The notes below the pieces were generated by a model, which saw nothing but the letters and a program-made list of their open reading frames with translations, was not told where the DNA came from and searched no databases. From contig NC_011244.1 of assembly GCF_000019705.1 (NCBI RefSeq), positions 496,001-560,000 on the forward strand: a stretch of DNA of 64,000 bases, given 5' to 3'. The stretch comes from Borrelia recurrentis A1. GTDB lineage: Bacteria; Spirochaetota; Spirochaetia; Borreliales; Borreliaceae. Within the stretch, counting starts at the first letter, position 1. Every line of letters starts with the position of its first letter. This document shows positions 55,368-64,000 of the stretch, one piece after another. Made by a program: the position numbers and the translations under genes.

Positions 55368-55916
55368 TTAATTTTTACTTTGTGCAACTTTAACTTTTGC
55401 AGTTCTTAATACTCGATTATTGTAGCAGTATCCTTTTTGATATACTTCTACAATTTGAGGATTTATAATTTGTTCTTTTTCTTCTATACTTATTGCTTCA
55501 TGTTGACTTGGATCAAATTCATCTCCTAGTTTTCCAAATTTTTTTAGATTATATTTTTTGTCAAAGCTTGAGAGTATTTCATTTTCAATCATACTAATTC
55601 CTGATAATAGGGTATCAAAATCTTTTGACTGCTTTGATGAATCTATTGCTCTCTCTAAATTGTCAAGGAAAGTAATTATATCTTTCATTATGTTTTCATT
55701 TGCAAATTTAATAAAGTTTTCTTTATCTTTTTCAAGTCTTTTTCTAAAATTTTCAAATTCTGCTTGTTTTCTTAAATATAAATCTTTTAGATTGGAAATT
55801 TCATTTTCAAGTTCAATAATCTTTTTCTCCATGTTAGGGTTATCTTCGTTTTGGAATGTTTCATTTTCATTTTCTTTAATTTTTTCGGGGTCTTTACATT
55901 TTTCCTTTTCGTCCAC
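55368..55916 (-). CDS. grpE: Nucleotide exchange factor GrpE
   Basis: GrpE releases ADP from DnaK. The start is GTG with GGAGG (55920-55925) upstream. The 182-residue product has a highly acidic and lysine-rich N-terminus, a long coiled coil ([20 protein letters not shown]) and a C-terminal beta wing containing [13 protein letters not shown] and [20 protein letters not shown]. It is the first gene of the heat-shock operon. The usual HrcA/CIRCE sequence was not found upstream. Confidence 0.96.
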   Translation of the reverse strand: MDEKEKCKDPEKIKENENETFQNEDNPNMEKKIIELENEISNLKDLYLRKQAEFENFRKRLEKDKENFIKFANENIMKDIITFLDNLERAIDSSKQSKDFDTLLSGISMIENEILSSFDKKYNLKKFGKLGDEFDPSQHEAISIEEKEQIINPQIVEVYQKGYCYNNRVLRTAKVKVAQSKN

Positions 55917-56297
55917 TTTAGCCTCCTTTTATAAAGCATTTTATCTATAAAAAAAATATTTTACAAATTTTTTCTTTATGAAAATTTTTTTAAATTTGAT
56001 TCATTTTAATTATCTTTAAAAGGGTTTATGTTGACTATAAAACTATACTAGTATAATATTGACACATATTTTAAGCTTAATAAATTCTTATGTGTATTTT
56101 TTTGTCAAAATAAAAAAATGTTTTAATTTTTTCTTAAAAATGCAATTGACGTTAATACTAGGAAATATGTATTGTTTAATGGATTATTATAATTTTAATT
56201 TAGTTTTTCTATATTAAAGATTAATTTTTATATAATTTATTTCATGTGTTTTGGGGTTTTCTTGTAATTTTTTCTGTTATTGCTTATTATTTACTTT
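55917..56297. promoter_or_regulatory. Divergent grpE/nadE regulatory region
   Basis: This 381-bp AT-rich gap contains no supported gene. TATACTAGTATA at 56044-56055 is a perfect 12-bp palindrome. TTGACT (56031-56036) followed by TATAAT (56052-56057), with a short 15-bp spacer, would read toward nadE. TTGACA (56059-56064) and TTGACG (56146-56151) are further -35-like boxes without good partners. No CIRCE-type GCACTC repeat is present. The start used for grpE on the minus strand could not be fixed. Confidence 0.45.
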
Positions 56298-57848
56298 GTG
56301 AAAATATGTGTAGCTCAGATAAAGTGTCGAATTTTTAGGTTTAATGAAATTTTAAATGAATTTAAGGTAAATTGTGAGTATGCTATTCAAAATAAGGTTG
56401 ATATTTTAGTTTTTCCTTTTATTTTTATTGAGGGTATTGAATATGAAAATTTGTTTTATAGGCCCGAATACGTTAAAAAGATTTTGTATTGTATTGATTT
56501 TATAAAAGGACAAGTTGATGCTGGACTTTGTGTTGTATTTGGACATTATAATTTTTATGATGGCAAATTATTTGATTGTATATCTGTGGTAAGTGATCAT
56601 CAGTATATTTTGACAACTAGAGAAGTTAATGTCCCAGTATTATTTAGTTATAAAGGTCAAAGTATTGCTGTTTTAAATTTAGATGATGAACTCTTGTTTC
56701 ATAAGTCTCAGTACAAATTTCATGATTCTTTTAGTAAAATTGATTATCTTGTAATTCCATCAAAATCTTATTTTACTTGTGAAAAAAATAATTTAAGACT
56801 TGAGTTTTTTAAAGATGTAGCTATAAAAAATAATTTGGAAATTGCTTATGCCAATTTATATGGCATTTATGATTCTATCGTATTTGATGGTTTGAGTTTT
56901 TTTATTAATAAATATGGAAAAATAAAACAAGCCAAAGAATTTGAATATGATATTTTATTTAATGAAGAATTTTATGATTTAGAGTTTGATTGTGAATCCA
57001 AAATTTTTGATAAACTTCTTGGAGCATTGGTTATTAGCTTGAGAGAGTATGTTGCTCTTGCAGGCTTTGAAAAAGTTCATTTGGGTGTTTCTGGTGGTAT
57101 TGATTCTGCTCTTGTTGCTTATATTGCATGTACAGCTTTAGGTGCTAATAGAGTTATAGGTATTTTTATGCCTAGTAGATTTTCATCAAAAGGTTCTGTT
57201 TTGGATGCAGAAAGACTTGCTAATGAATTGGGATTTGAATTGATTCATATGCCAATTGAGAGCATGTTTCAATTTTCTTTGGATTATCTTGATGGGTATT
57301 TAAATACAAAGGGAGTTACTGAAGAGAATCTTCAAGCTAGACTTAGAGGATTGTTTTTAATGTCTTATAGTAATGCAAATAGATCTTTACTTTTGAATAC
57401 TGGTAATAAGAGTGAAATTGCTGTTGGTTATTGTACGCTTTATGGTGATTCTTGTGGTGGAATTTCTTTGATTGGAGATTTATTTAAGCTAGATGTTTAT
57501 AATCTTGCAAGATATGTAAATAAAAAAGAAGGTAGGGAAGTTATTTTTAGTAATATCCTTTTAAAAGAACCTTCTGCAGAACTTAGAGCTGATCAAAAAG
57601 ATAGTGATTCTCTTCCTACGTATGAAGTTCTTGATGGTATATTAAATAGGTATCTACTTGAAAATGAGCCTTTGGAATTGCTTTACAAATCTTTTGGGAA
57701 AGAAGTGGTTGTAAGAGTGTTAGATCTTTATTCTGGGAGTGAGTATAAGAGAAGGAAAGGTCCTATGATAGTTAAAGTTTCCAAAAAGGCGTTTGGTAGC
57801 GATATTTTTCTTCCTATTTCAAGAGTTGCGTTGATTGAGGATGAATAG
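56298..57848 (+). CDS. nadE: NAD+ synthetase with degenerate glutaminase domain
   Basis: NadE makes NAD+ from deamido-NAD+, and the two-domain form normally takes ammonia from glutamine. GTG 56298 is preferred because MKICVAQIK matches the usual domain start. TTG 56280 is an alternative, and neither has a ribosome site. The synthetase half is intact (LGVSGGIDSALVAYI, then NTGNKSEIAVGYCTLYGD). In the N-terminal nitrilase-like half the catalytic triad seems lost: FPFIF where FPE is expected (Phe41), no Lys before NVPV near residue 107, and Leu128 in VLNLDD where the CED cysteine belongs. It is probably ammonia-dependent. Confidence 0.88.
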   Translation: MKICVAQIKCRIFRFNEILNEFKVNCEYAIQNKVDILVFPFIFIEGIEYENLFYRPEYVKKILYCIDFIKGQVDAGLCVVFGHYNFYDGKLFDCISVVSDHQYILTTREVNVPVLFSYKGQSIAVLNLDDELLFHKSQYKFHDSFSKIDYLVIPSKSYFTCEKNNLRLEFFKDVAIKNNLEIAYANLYGIYDSIVFDGLSFFINKYGKIKQAKEFEYDILFNEEFYDLEFDCESKIFDKLLGALVISLREYVALAGFEKVHLGVSGGIDSALVAYIACTALGANRVIGIFMPSRFSSKGSVLDAERLANELGFELIHMPIESMFQFSLDYLDGYLNTKGVTEENLQARLRGLFLMSYSNANRSLLLNTGNKSEIAVGYCTLYGDSCGGISLIGDLFKLDVYNLARYVNKKEGREVIFSNILLKEPSAELRADQKDSDSLPTYEVLDGILNRYLLENEPLELLYKSFGKEVVVRVLDLYSGSEYKRRKGPMIVKVSKKAFGSDIFLPISRVALIEDE

Positions 57849-59424
57849 TAATAATGTTATTAATGTATTAAATGAATTTGGTTTAAAAATAGAAGAGATT
57901 TTTTTACTTATCAATACTTATTCTTATGCACTCTATAAAGAAACTCCTAGATATTTTTATGATGATATTACTAATTACCTTGAATTAACTTTAGATATTG
58001 CTAATAAATTTCAGGGAGAGTTTGCAGATTCTAAAGATTTGAAGTTGGGTAAATTTATGCTTAGAAGCATGAAGTGCGATTTAATGTCTTATTTATATTT
58101 GTCTTTGGAATTAATAGATAATTCTATGCATTATAGTGGAATTGGAGATGCTGGTATTGCCTTTTTTAAGGCCATTTCGTGTAAAATTTTATCGGTAGTA
58201 TCTTATATAGAGATTGAGTTTGAGAATATGGTTTTCTCTTCTGCTCTTAAGAATAGAAAAGATGCAAATAAGGGTGGTAATCAGTTATTGATTTTTTCTT
58301 GTGAGAGTGCTTATAGTACAAAACTTGTCAATTATTTGATTTTAAAAGACTATATTGTTATATCTGCAAATACTGTAGATTTGTTTAGTCAGTTACTCTG
58401 TGATAATTTTTATGATTTGATTATTCTTGATTTAAATTCGGATGAAAATATTCAGATGATTTTAGATTTACTTAGAAATATTAAGAGTAATAGTCTTTAT
58501 GAAATGGTTCCTGTTATTGTTATTTCTCAGATAACCAGAAAAGATATTATTCAAACTTTTATTGAAGAACAAGTTGATGATTATTTCTTTAAAAGTTTGG
58601 ATTTATTGGTATTGGATATTAGAATAACTAGTTTTCTTAAAAAGAAAAAGGTGATAGAACAGGGACAAAAATATTTAGATCTTGTTTTGCATGGTAGAGA
58701 ATGTGTTGAGAGTGAGCTTATTGAGGCTGGAAATTATATTGAAAATTTATTACCCAAGAAGATCCGAAACGAATTTTTTCATTCTAATTGGATCTTTGTT
58801 CCATCAAAAAGAATAGGGGGTGATTTTTTTAATTATTATTTTGTTAATGATGATAATTTAATAATTTATTTAATAGATATTTCTGGGCATGGAGTGGATT
58901 CTGCACTCTTATCCCTTAATGTTTCAAGTGTTATTAATTCTTATGTTATGAATAATAATGACATTAGTCCTTATAAGGTATTAAATTATGTTAATACTTA
59001 TTTTGTAAAATTCAGAAGTGATATGTTTATTACGCTATGGTATGGTGTTTTAAATGTAAAGACTAAACATTTAAGATTTGCATCAGCAGGGGCACCTCCT
59101 GCTGTTGTTTTGAGTGAAAAAGGTAATGTTTATCTTAAGACTAAAGGTGCCATTCTTGGAATTGAAGAAATGTATCCTTGCAAGGAGAGTGAATGTTATT
59201 TGAATAAATTTTCACATCTGTTACTTTTTAGTGATGGTGTTTATGAGATTGAAAATAATCAGGATATAATAATGTCTATTGATGATTTTTATAAAATATT
59301 AAAAAAAAATACATTAAATCTAGATAGCTTTGTTTTAGAGCGTTTGTATAATAAAATGTTAAATTTGTCAAAATATAATGTATTTAGAGATGATTTTTCT
59401 ATTTTAGAGTTTATTATTTATTAG
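57841..59424 (+). CDS. Receiver-like domain fused to PP2C (SpoIIE) phosphatase
   Basis: ATG 57841 overlaps the nadE stop in the junction ATGAATAG. TTG 57835 is an alternative. The 527-residue product has a helical N-terminal part, then a receiver-like domain (about residues 148-266) that keeps LIILDLN (Asp197), IVISQ and DDYFFKS but lacks the acidic pair near LLIFSCES. The last 210 residues are a PP2C domain of SpoIIE/RsbU type with the metal motifs IGGDFFNYY, IDISGHGVDSALLS, ASAGAPPAVV and LLFSDGVYE. It probably dephosphorylates a Ser/Thr-phosphorylated regulator, with no partner seen nearby. Confidence 0.88.
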   Translation: MNSNNVINVLNEFGLKIEEIFLLINTYSYALYKETPRYFYDDITNYLELTLDIANKFQGEFADSKDLKLGKFMLRSMKCDLMSYLYLSLELIDNSMHYSGIGDAGIAFFKAISCKILSVVSYIEIEFENMVFSSALKNRKDANKGGNQLLIFSCESAYSTKLVNYLILKDYIVISANTVDLFSQLLCDNFYDLIILDLNSDENIQMILDLLRNIKSNSLYEMVPVIVISQITRKDIIQTFIEEQVDDYFFKSLDLLVLDIRITSFLKKKKVIEQGQKYLDLVLHGRECVESELIEAGNYIENLLPKKIRNEFFHSNWIFVPSKRIGGDFFNYYFVNDDNLIIYLIDISGHGVDSALLSLNVSSVINSYVMNNNDISPYKVLNYVNTYFVKFRSDMFITLWYGVLNVKTKHLRFASAGAPPAVVLSEKGNVYLKTKGAILGIEEMYPCKESECYLNKFSHLLLFSDGVYEIENNQDIIMSIDDFYKILKKNTLNLDSFVLERLYNKMLNLSKYNVFRDDFSILEFIIY

Positions 59425-59513
59425 TAGCTGTTTTGGTCTTCTTATATAATTAAATATAGCACATGTTTTTGATTGTTGTTTTGTATTAAACTTTAATCAT
59501 TAAATGGGATGAT

Positions 59514-59539
59514 ATAATTTCTATTTTTATAGAAATTAT
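59514..59539. terminator. Strong bidirectional hairpin between convergent genes
   Basis: ATAATTTCTAT (59514-59524) and ATAGAAATTAT (59529-59539) form an 11-pair perfect stem with a TTTT loop, followed on the plus strand by a T-rich stretch. It lies in the 151-bp gap between the convergent PP2C gene and the hypothetical gene at 59576, where a shared terminator is expected. Confidence 0.6.
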
Positions 59540-59575
59540 GTGTATTTTTCTTTAAGTTATTTATAAAAAGATTTA

Positions 59576-60031
59576 TTATTTGTTTTTGGTTTTCTGTTTT
59601 TGTGTATTTTTTATAGATGTTTTTTTGTCTTGTTTGATGCTTGAATTGTCGATAGATTTTAAAAGTTTATTTAATGTCCAGCTTGAAAATTTAATATAAA
59701 GTTTTTTTATAGGGTTTTTTGTATTTTTAAGTAATATCTTGAAAGATTCTATATTCATTATAGTTATTATTTCTTTTAAGGTTTTTGGCAAATTGTTAAA
59801 AATTTTAGACCCAACTTTATGTCCTTCTACAATGAAGGTTTGAAGCATCATTTGTTCTTTCTTTTGTAGTCTTCTCATGTATAATTTTAGTATTTTTTCT
59901 TGTGAATTCATTATTTCTGCATTAATTTGTTCTTGTTTTTTTGATATTTTTTTTGTTGATTCTATAATAGGCTTTTTAGGAAGAGATTTGTAAGGGTTTG
60001 TTCCTGGAATATAATTTTTTGGAATTTTCAT
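59576..60031 (-). CDS. Small basic protein, unknown function
   Basis: This 151-residue product is strongly basic, with a Lys-rich N-terminal third containing proline (IPGTNPYKSLPKKPI), a predicted central helix (QEKILKLYMRRLQKKEQMML) and a lysine tail (KNTQKQKTKNK). It has no signal peptide or membrane helix. I recognise no family. Base use is like its neighbours, and the gene is bounded by a strong terminator hairpin, so it looks real. Confidence 0.6.
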   Translation of the reverse strand: MKIPKNYIPGTNPYKSLPKKPIIESTKKISKKQEQINAEIMNSQEKILKLYMRRLQKKEQMMLQTFIVEGHKVGSKIFNNLPKTLKEIITIMNIESFKILLKNTKNPIKKLYIKFSSWTLNKLLKSIDNSSIKQDKKTSIKNTQKQKTKNK

Positions 60032-60147
60032 CTATCTTGTTACTCCTATTTTATATTTGCTGTGTGCTTTTATTAATTTTATTAAGTTTTTTGCTTTTAT
60101 ACAACCAATATTGATATTTTAATTCTTTATTATTAATATTGAATGAT

Positions 60148-61947
60148 ATGAAGAGATATTTGAGTTTGAGTTTTTTTTACTTGTTAATTGGTATTTTATT
60201 TTTATTTATAATCATATTGATTCAATTTAGAAACTTGAGTTTAAATATATTTTTATTAAATGATTTAAAATTTTTCGTTAATAATAAAGTTGAAGATAGT
60301 CATTATGTTTTAGATAATCTTGTTCTTAATATAAGAGGTATTAAGATAAATTTATCTAAAACTTATCCTATTATTATTCCTGAAAATAGTCTTAAGCTAT
60401 ATCCAATTTCTTATAAAGTACAAGATAATTCAATTTATGTTTATTTTGAAAATAATATTTTTTTATTATTTGTATTTGATTTAAATAATAATTTTCAGAT
60501 TAGTTCCAATCTTTCTAAAAAATTTTTAATAAGTTATGAAATTGAGAGCGATTATAAAATTTTATTTGACAAAAATATTATTGTGAATGATTCTACAAAT
60601 AACTATTTCGATGTTTCTTTAGGCAAACATAGTAAACTAAAAGAGAGGGAAATTTTAATTAGTCCTCAAGAAGTTTTTCAAATTGGAAATTTAGTTGCAA
60701 AACCTCAAATCGCAAATGAAGTAGTATCTAGAGATATTCCTTTGAATATGAATTTTTCTGCTGTTTATTCATTAATTAAGAAGATAAGTAAAAAAAATTT
60801 TGATTCAGTCTTAATGAAATTTAGAGATAAAGTTTATGATGCATGGAGTAGCAGTTCAAATTTTAGCATTAAAAAGGGTGGATGGCGTAAGGGTAATGTA
60901 TATTCTTTTGATGAGGATATATTTATTTATTATTTGGCAGAATCTTTAACAAGGCATAACTATGAGGATATATTTCCAAAACTTAAACCTTTAATCAGTC
61001 TTAATGAAGATAGTTTAACTTATTTAAGTTCAAGTTATTATGTTGATGCTGAAAAAATAGATATGTTTTTTCATTATCTCTCTGTAAATAAAACTTTTAT
61101 TAATTCTCTTGAACCAGATAAAATTTTGAAATATTTAAAGGAAGATGCGTATCTTTTAGAAAAGATTTTTTTATCTGAAAATGTTTCTATTTTAAATGAA
61201 TCGTTAAATATTTTAAGGACTCCAGAAGTAATATTAAGCTCTGGGTTTGATTTAACACAAGCCTATAATATTCTCTCTAATTATATTATATTCTTGCAGT
61301 TTGATAATGATAGTTTTATATTGGATAAGTTGAGAGAAGAGTTAATAAAATTTATTTCTACATTGTTTTTTGTAACTAATAATGGAGAGGCTTATGTTTC
61401 TGAGAATAAAAAGGATTTGTCTTGGGATATTGAGTATACACTTAAAATTGCTGGATTACTTAAAAGACTTGCTTCTAAGTTAAATTCTAATTTAATATTG
61501 GAGTTTGCTTGTAATGCTATTTACTATTCTTTGATGAACTCTGATGGTAATAGTATTCCATATGAGAATTATTATGCTGATATTGTTGATAATGATTATA
61601 TTCCAAAATTTAATTTATTTCCCAATCTTGGAATTGGACATTGGATATATAGTTCGTCAAAGATTGTAAATTTTAATTTTTCTCAGTCTTTTTATTCTAT
61701 TGAATTTGATCGTGATTTAAATTCTCCTGGATATTTCTTTTTTAAAGGTGTTGAACGTCCTACTTTAGTTAGATTTAGAAATATTAATTGGTTTACAGAT
61801 ATTCAATTTTATATATATTCTGATGGGTGGAGATATTATGCTGGAGATAAAACATTGGTTTTAAAAATAACACCTAAAAAACTCGATGATACAAAAATTT
61901 TTTTAAGATTTGATAATATAATGGGATTTAGGGATATTGATGAGTAA
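60148..61947 (+). CDS. Membrane-anchored protein of unknown function
   Basis: ATG 60148 is preferred over TTG 60139, and neither has a clear ribosome site. The 599-residue product begins with one hydrophobic helix (YLLIGILFLFIIILIQF), so most of it is probably periplasmic. The rest alternates beta-rich stretches (residues about 60-190) with a helical middle and a beta-rich end (GYFFFKGVERPTLVRFRNIN). I recognise no family. Its stop overlaps the coaX start, so it is co-translated with a CoA-pathway gene. Confidence 0.65.
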   Translation: MKRYLSLSFFYLLIGILFLFIIILIQFRNLSLNIFLLNDLKFFVNNKVEDSHYVLDNLVLNIRGIKINLSKTYPIIIPENSLKLYPISYKVQDNSIYVYFENNIFLLFVFDLNNNFQISSNLSKKFLISYEIESDYKILFDKNIIVNDSTNNYFDVSLGKHSKLKEREILISPQEVFQIGNLVAKPQIANEVVSRDIPLNMNFSAVYSLIKKISKKNFDSVLMKFRDKVYDAWSSSSNFSIKKGGWRKGNVYSFDEDIFIYYLAESLTRHNYEDIFPKLKPLISLNEDSLTYLSSSYYVDAEKIDMFFHYLSVNKTFINSLEPDKILKYLKEDAYLLEKIFLSENVSILNESLNILRTPEVILSSGFDLTQAYNILSNYIIFLQFDNDSFILDKLREELIKFISTLFFVTNNGEAYVSENKKDLSWDIEYTLKIAGLLKRLASKLNSNLILEFACNAIYYSLMNSDGNSIPYENYYADIVDNDYIPKFNLFPNLGIGHWIYSSSKIVNFNFSQSFYSIEFDRDLNSPGYFFFKGVERPTLVRFRNINWFTDIQFYIYSDGWRYYAGDKTLVLKITPKKLDDTKIFLRFDNIMGFRDIDE

Positions 61948-62731
61948 AATTGTTGATTCAACTCAGTTAATTGTTGATATTGGAAATACAAGTATATCTT
62001 TTGCGTTATATGATGTTGGAGGCATGCAAATATTTTGTAAACTTAAAACAAAACTTGATTTAAGTTTTAGAGAGCTTTGTAACTTTCTTAAACTCAAATT
62101 TAACTTTAAAGTTAGTAAAGTATTTGTAAGTAGTGTTGTACCAGTTATCGATAAAGTGCTTATTGATGCAATTATTTTTCTTTATAATGTGACTCCTTTA
62201 TTTATTGGTTATGATTTAAGTTATGATTTAAGTTTTGAATTTTATAATGGTCGTAAGTTTATTTTAGGATCAGATGTTTTTGCAAATCTTATTGGAGCTA
62301 TTGAATATTATAATATTAATGATGCTTTGATTGCAGATATTGGTACAGCTTGTACTATTTTTGCAGTTAGTAGAAAAGATGGCATACTTGGAGGTTTAAT
62401 TAATGGTGGACCTTTCACAAGTTTGACTGCATTAGTTGAAAATGCATATCTTTTAAAGGATTTTAATCTTGTAGTGCCTCAAAATTTATTGGGTTTGTCA
62501 ACTATTGATAGTGTCAATAGCGGTGTAATTTATCAGTATAAGTATTTAATAGAAGGTGTTTATCATGATCTTATTCGTAATTATGATAGAGAATTTAAAT
62601 TAATAATTACGGGGGGAAATTCTAATTTGATTTTACCTTTAATAAGTGTAGATTTTATATTTAATTTATATTTGACGCTTGAAGGCATTAGAATTTTGGG
62701 AAATGCTTTTAAAGAAAATCATTTGTCTTAA
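61940..62731 (+). CDS. coaX: Type III pantothenate kinase
   Basis: CoaX phosphorylates pantothenate, the first step of coenzyme A synthesis. ATG 61940 has AGGGAT about four bases upstream and overlaps the previous stop (ATGAGTAA). The 263-residue product has the N-terminal VDIGNTSISFALYD phosphate-binding motif, the central IADIGTACTIFAVS and GGLINGGPFTSLTALVENA, and ITGGNSNLI near the C-terminus. These define the type III family. Its end overlaps the convergent DUF2400 gene by 23 bp. Confidence 0.95.
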   Translation: MSKIVDSTQLIVDIGNTSISFALYDVGGMQIFCKLKTKLDLSFRELCNFLKLKFNFKVSKVFVSSVVPVIDKVLIDAIIFLYNVTPLFIGYDLSYDLSFEFYNGRKFILGSDVFANLIGAIEYYNINDALIADIGTACTIFAVSRKDGILGGLINGGPFTSLTALVENAYLLKDFNLVVPQNLLGLSTIDSVNSGVIYQYKYLIEGVYHDLIRNYDREFKLIITGGNSNLILPLISVDFIFNLYLTLEGIRILGNAFKENHLS

Positions 62732-63533
62732 AATTAAAAATGTTTGTAAATAGTTCTTTTTTGTTGAAGCTTTTGTTTATTCCAAATCTAGTTAATGAAA
62801 AATCATATTTTACAGGATCATCTTTGTTTTGTTCTAAAAAATATTTTGTAACTTCTATTGCTCTTTTGAGACTTACATTCTTTGTATTTTGAAGATTAAA
62901 TAGTTTTGCTGAAATATCTCTCATATGAGTATCCATTGGAATTATTAAATTTGATGGATTAATTTTATTCCAAATTCCCAAATCAACATTGTCTTTTCTT
63001 ATCATCCATCTTAAGAATAAAAATAGTCTTTTACAAGCGCTTCCTTTTGATGGTTTGGGGAGTATCATTCCAAATGGCTTTTTATTAACATTTTCCATTT
63101 GTGTTATAAGCTCGTCTAAACTTGCTATAAAGTTTTTGTTTTTTTTGTAGATGTTATGAAATAAATTTTCAATTGATAGATATTTTTCTTTTATTGTTTT
63201 AATAGACATTAATAATTTAACAATGTCTTCTGTTGTAAAAAACCTGTATGTAAAGTCTTTATATATTTCATTTAAATCTTTTCTTGTAAATGTTTTGAGT
63301 GTTTTTGAAGGTTGTTTTCCAAGTGGTTTTAAAATGTACTCAATTGCTGATAATATTCTCTCAACTCTTCCTAATGCTAGTGATGAGCTAATTAAACCTA
63401 CAAGTTCAATGTCTTCTTTTTCTGTATATTTATATAAAAATTCTAATGGGTCTGGATGAACAAATTCTCGTTTATTATATTTACTGTATATAAATTCTAA
63501 TATTTCTGATATTTTATCCTTATTTTTTTGCAT
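62709..63533 (-). CDS. DUF2400 / TIGR02757 family protein
   Basis: The 274-residue product matches the conserved family known as DUF2400 or TIGR02757. Visible stretches are HPDPLEFLYKYTEKEDIELV, ALGRVERIL near residue 55, RLFLFLRWMIRKDNVDLGIW and the histidine-bearing IPMDTHMRDISAKLF. The MDTH element resembles part of DNA glycosylase-like folds, but no activity is established that I can name. ATG 63533 is used, with TTG 63539 an alternative. It overlaps the end of the upstream glucosaminidase gene. Confidence 0.85.
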   Translation of the reverse strand: MQKNKDKISEILEFIYSKYNKREFVHPDPLEFLYKYTEKEDIELVGLISSSLALGRVERILSAIEYILKPLGKQPSKTLKTFTRKDLNEIYKDFTYRFFTTEDIVKLLMSIKTIKEKYLSIENLFHNIYKKNKNFIASLDELITQMENVNKKPFGMILPKPSKGSACKRLFLFLRWMIRKDNVDLGIWNKINPSNLIIPMDTHMRDISAKLFNLQNTKNVSLKRAIEVTKYFLEQNKDDPVKYDFSLTRFGINKSFNKKELFTNIFNFKTNDFL

Positions 63534-64000
63534 TCTCAAATTCTAACAACCCTAACAATATTTTTTTTAATTTTTTATCATAAAGTTTGTCTGTTGCCCA
63601 TTTTCCAGTGAGATCATATATTGTTGGGGCAGATCCTCTTTTGACGAAATAAAATCTAGGATCAACCATATTTGAGTTTATATCTTGGCTTGAGGCATAG
63701 GCTTTTAAATGTTGAATGTGTGCTCTTATTCCTTCTTGCATATTAGAAAAAGAATTTCCCTTTGTAAAATTGTCAGTGGCTCCTAATCCTGAAAAATTAT
63801 GTTGTTCTTTTGATACTATCCCATTAAATTTTAAAATGCCTGTTTCAAGTAACATTTGGGCATAGGCAATATCATAATTTATTCCTTCAATTATAGCTTC
63901 TTCTATGTAAATTTGTGCAATTGTTTTGACATATTCTGCTTCAAGATAAGGATTCATTTTTAATGTATATTTTACAATATCCTCTACTTGACTTTTTCCT
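63520..64000 (-). CDS. Glucosaminidase-domain protein, 5' end beyond window
   Basis: The frame is open to the right window edge, so the start lies outside. An internal ATG at 63955-63957 is unlikely to be the true one because conserved-looking sequence (SQVEDIVKYTLK) precedes it. The visible 159 residues match the glucosaminidase domain of FlgJ/LytD-type enzymes: IEEAIIEGINYDIAYAQMLL, the catalytic Glu of LETGILKF, then NFSGLGATDN and the ending WATDKLYDKKLKKIL. Such enzymes cut N-acetylglucosamine bonds in peptidoglycan. It overlaps the DUF2400 gene by 14 bp. Confidence 0.9.
   Translation of the reverse strand, partial: GKSQVEDIVKYTLKMNPYLEAEYVKTIAQIYIEEAIIEGINYDIAYAQMLLETGILKFNGIVSKEQHNFSGLGATDNFTKGNSFSNMQEGIRAHIQHLKAYASSQDINSNMVDPRFYFVKRGSAPTIYDLTGKWATDKLYDKKLKKILLGLLEFENAKK

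Noticed and set aside
55917-56297. CIRCE heat-shock operator upstream of grpE
   Set aside because: No inverted TTAGCACTC-type repeat could be found on either strand.

Overview
The window is AT-rich spirochaete chromosome and reads as Borrelia. The gene order is typical of the central Borrelia chromosome: uvrC, dnaX-ebfC, ndk, an Lpt-like cluster, murA, tuf and the S10/spc/alpha ribosomal block, rny, der, a giant coiled-coil gene, pheST, trxB, grpE-dnaK-dnaJ, nadE and coaX. MurA with Asp at the active-site cysteine position, archaeal-type PheRS and relaxed lipoprotein boxes also fit. An intact dam-type adenine methylase next to ndk points to the relapsing-fever branch rather than the Lyme branch. 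That assignment is an inference, and the species cannot be read from this window.

Layout. Positions 1-5479 hold the N-terminal 60% of uvrC (minus strand), a secreted LamG/Fn3-like protein with a TPR protein, three tRNA-Ser, one tRNA-Arg, a DUF3298-like lipoprotein and the small SRP RNA. Positions 5649-9846 carry DNA replication and repair genes (dnaX, ebfC, recR), then ndk and dam. Positions 10060-16406 carry envelope genes (lptC/lptA/lptB-like, pgeF, a Nif3-like gene, lspA, a degenerate YmdB paralogue, murA). A MATE transporter and a small lipoprotein follow. Positions 18565-32980 are one long translation block starting at tandem promoters: tuf, the S10 and spc genes, secY, rpmJ, rpsM, rpsK, rpoA, rplQ. 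adk, map, infA and rpsD, often found in this block in other bacteria, are absent here.

Positions 33055-40245 hold rny with a canonical ymdB, tlyA, a GerMN-domain protein, der, an NlpC/P60-like secreted protein and a HAD phosphatase. Positions 40264-47250 encode a 2328-residue membrane-anchored coiled-coil protein with six near-identical 33-residue repeats. pheS-pheT and trxB follow. On the minus strand lie grpE-dnaK-dnaJ-rlmB. The right end carries nadE, a receiver/PP2C regulator, two unrecognised genes, coaX, a DUF2400-like gene and a glucosaminidase cut by the window edge.

Most genes are on the plus strand in tight operons, often with overlapping stop and start codons. The points most worth a second look are two proteins whose catalytic residues appear lost (the YmdB paralogue and the NadE glutaminase domain), the hendecad repeat block, the tuf leader, a hairpin between tuf and rpsJ, and an inverted repeat that coincides with the tRNA-Arg promoter. 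I found no CRISPR array, insertion sequence, prophage or rRNA, and no clear wholly new multi-gene system.
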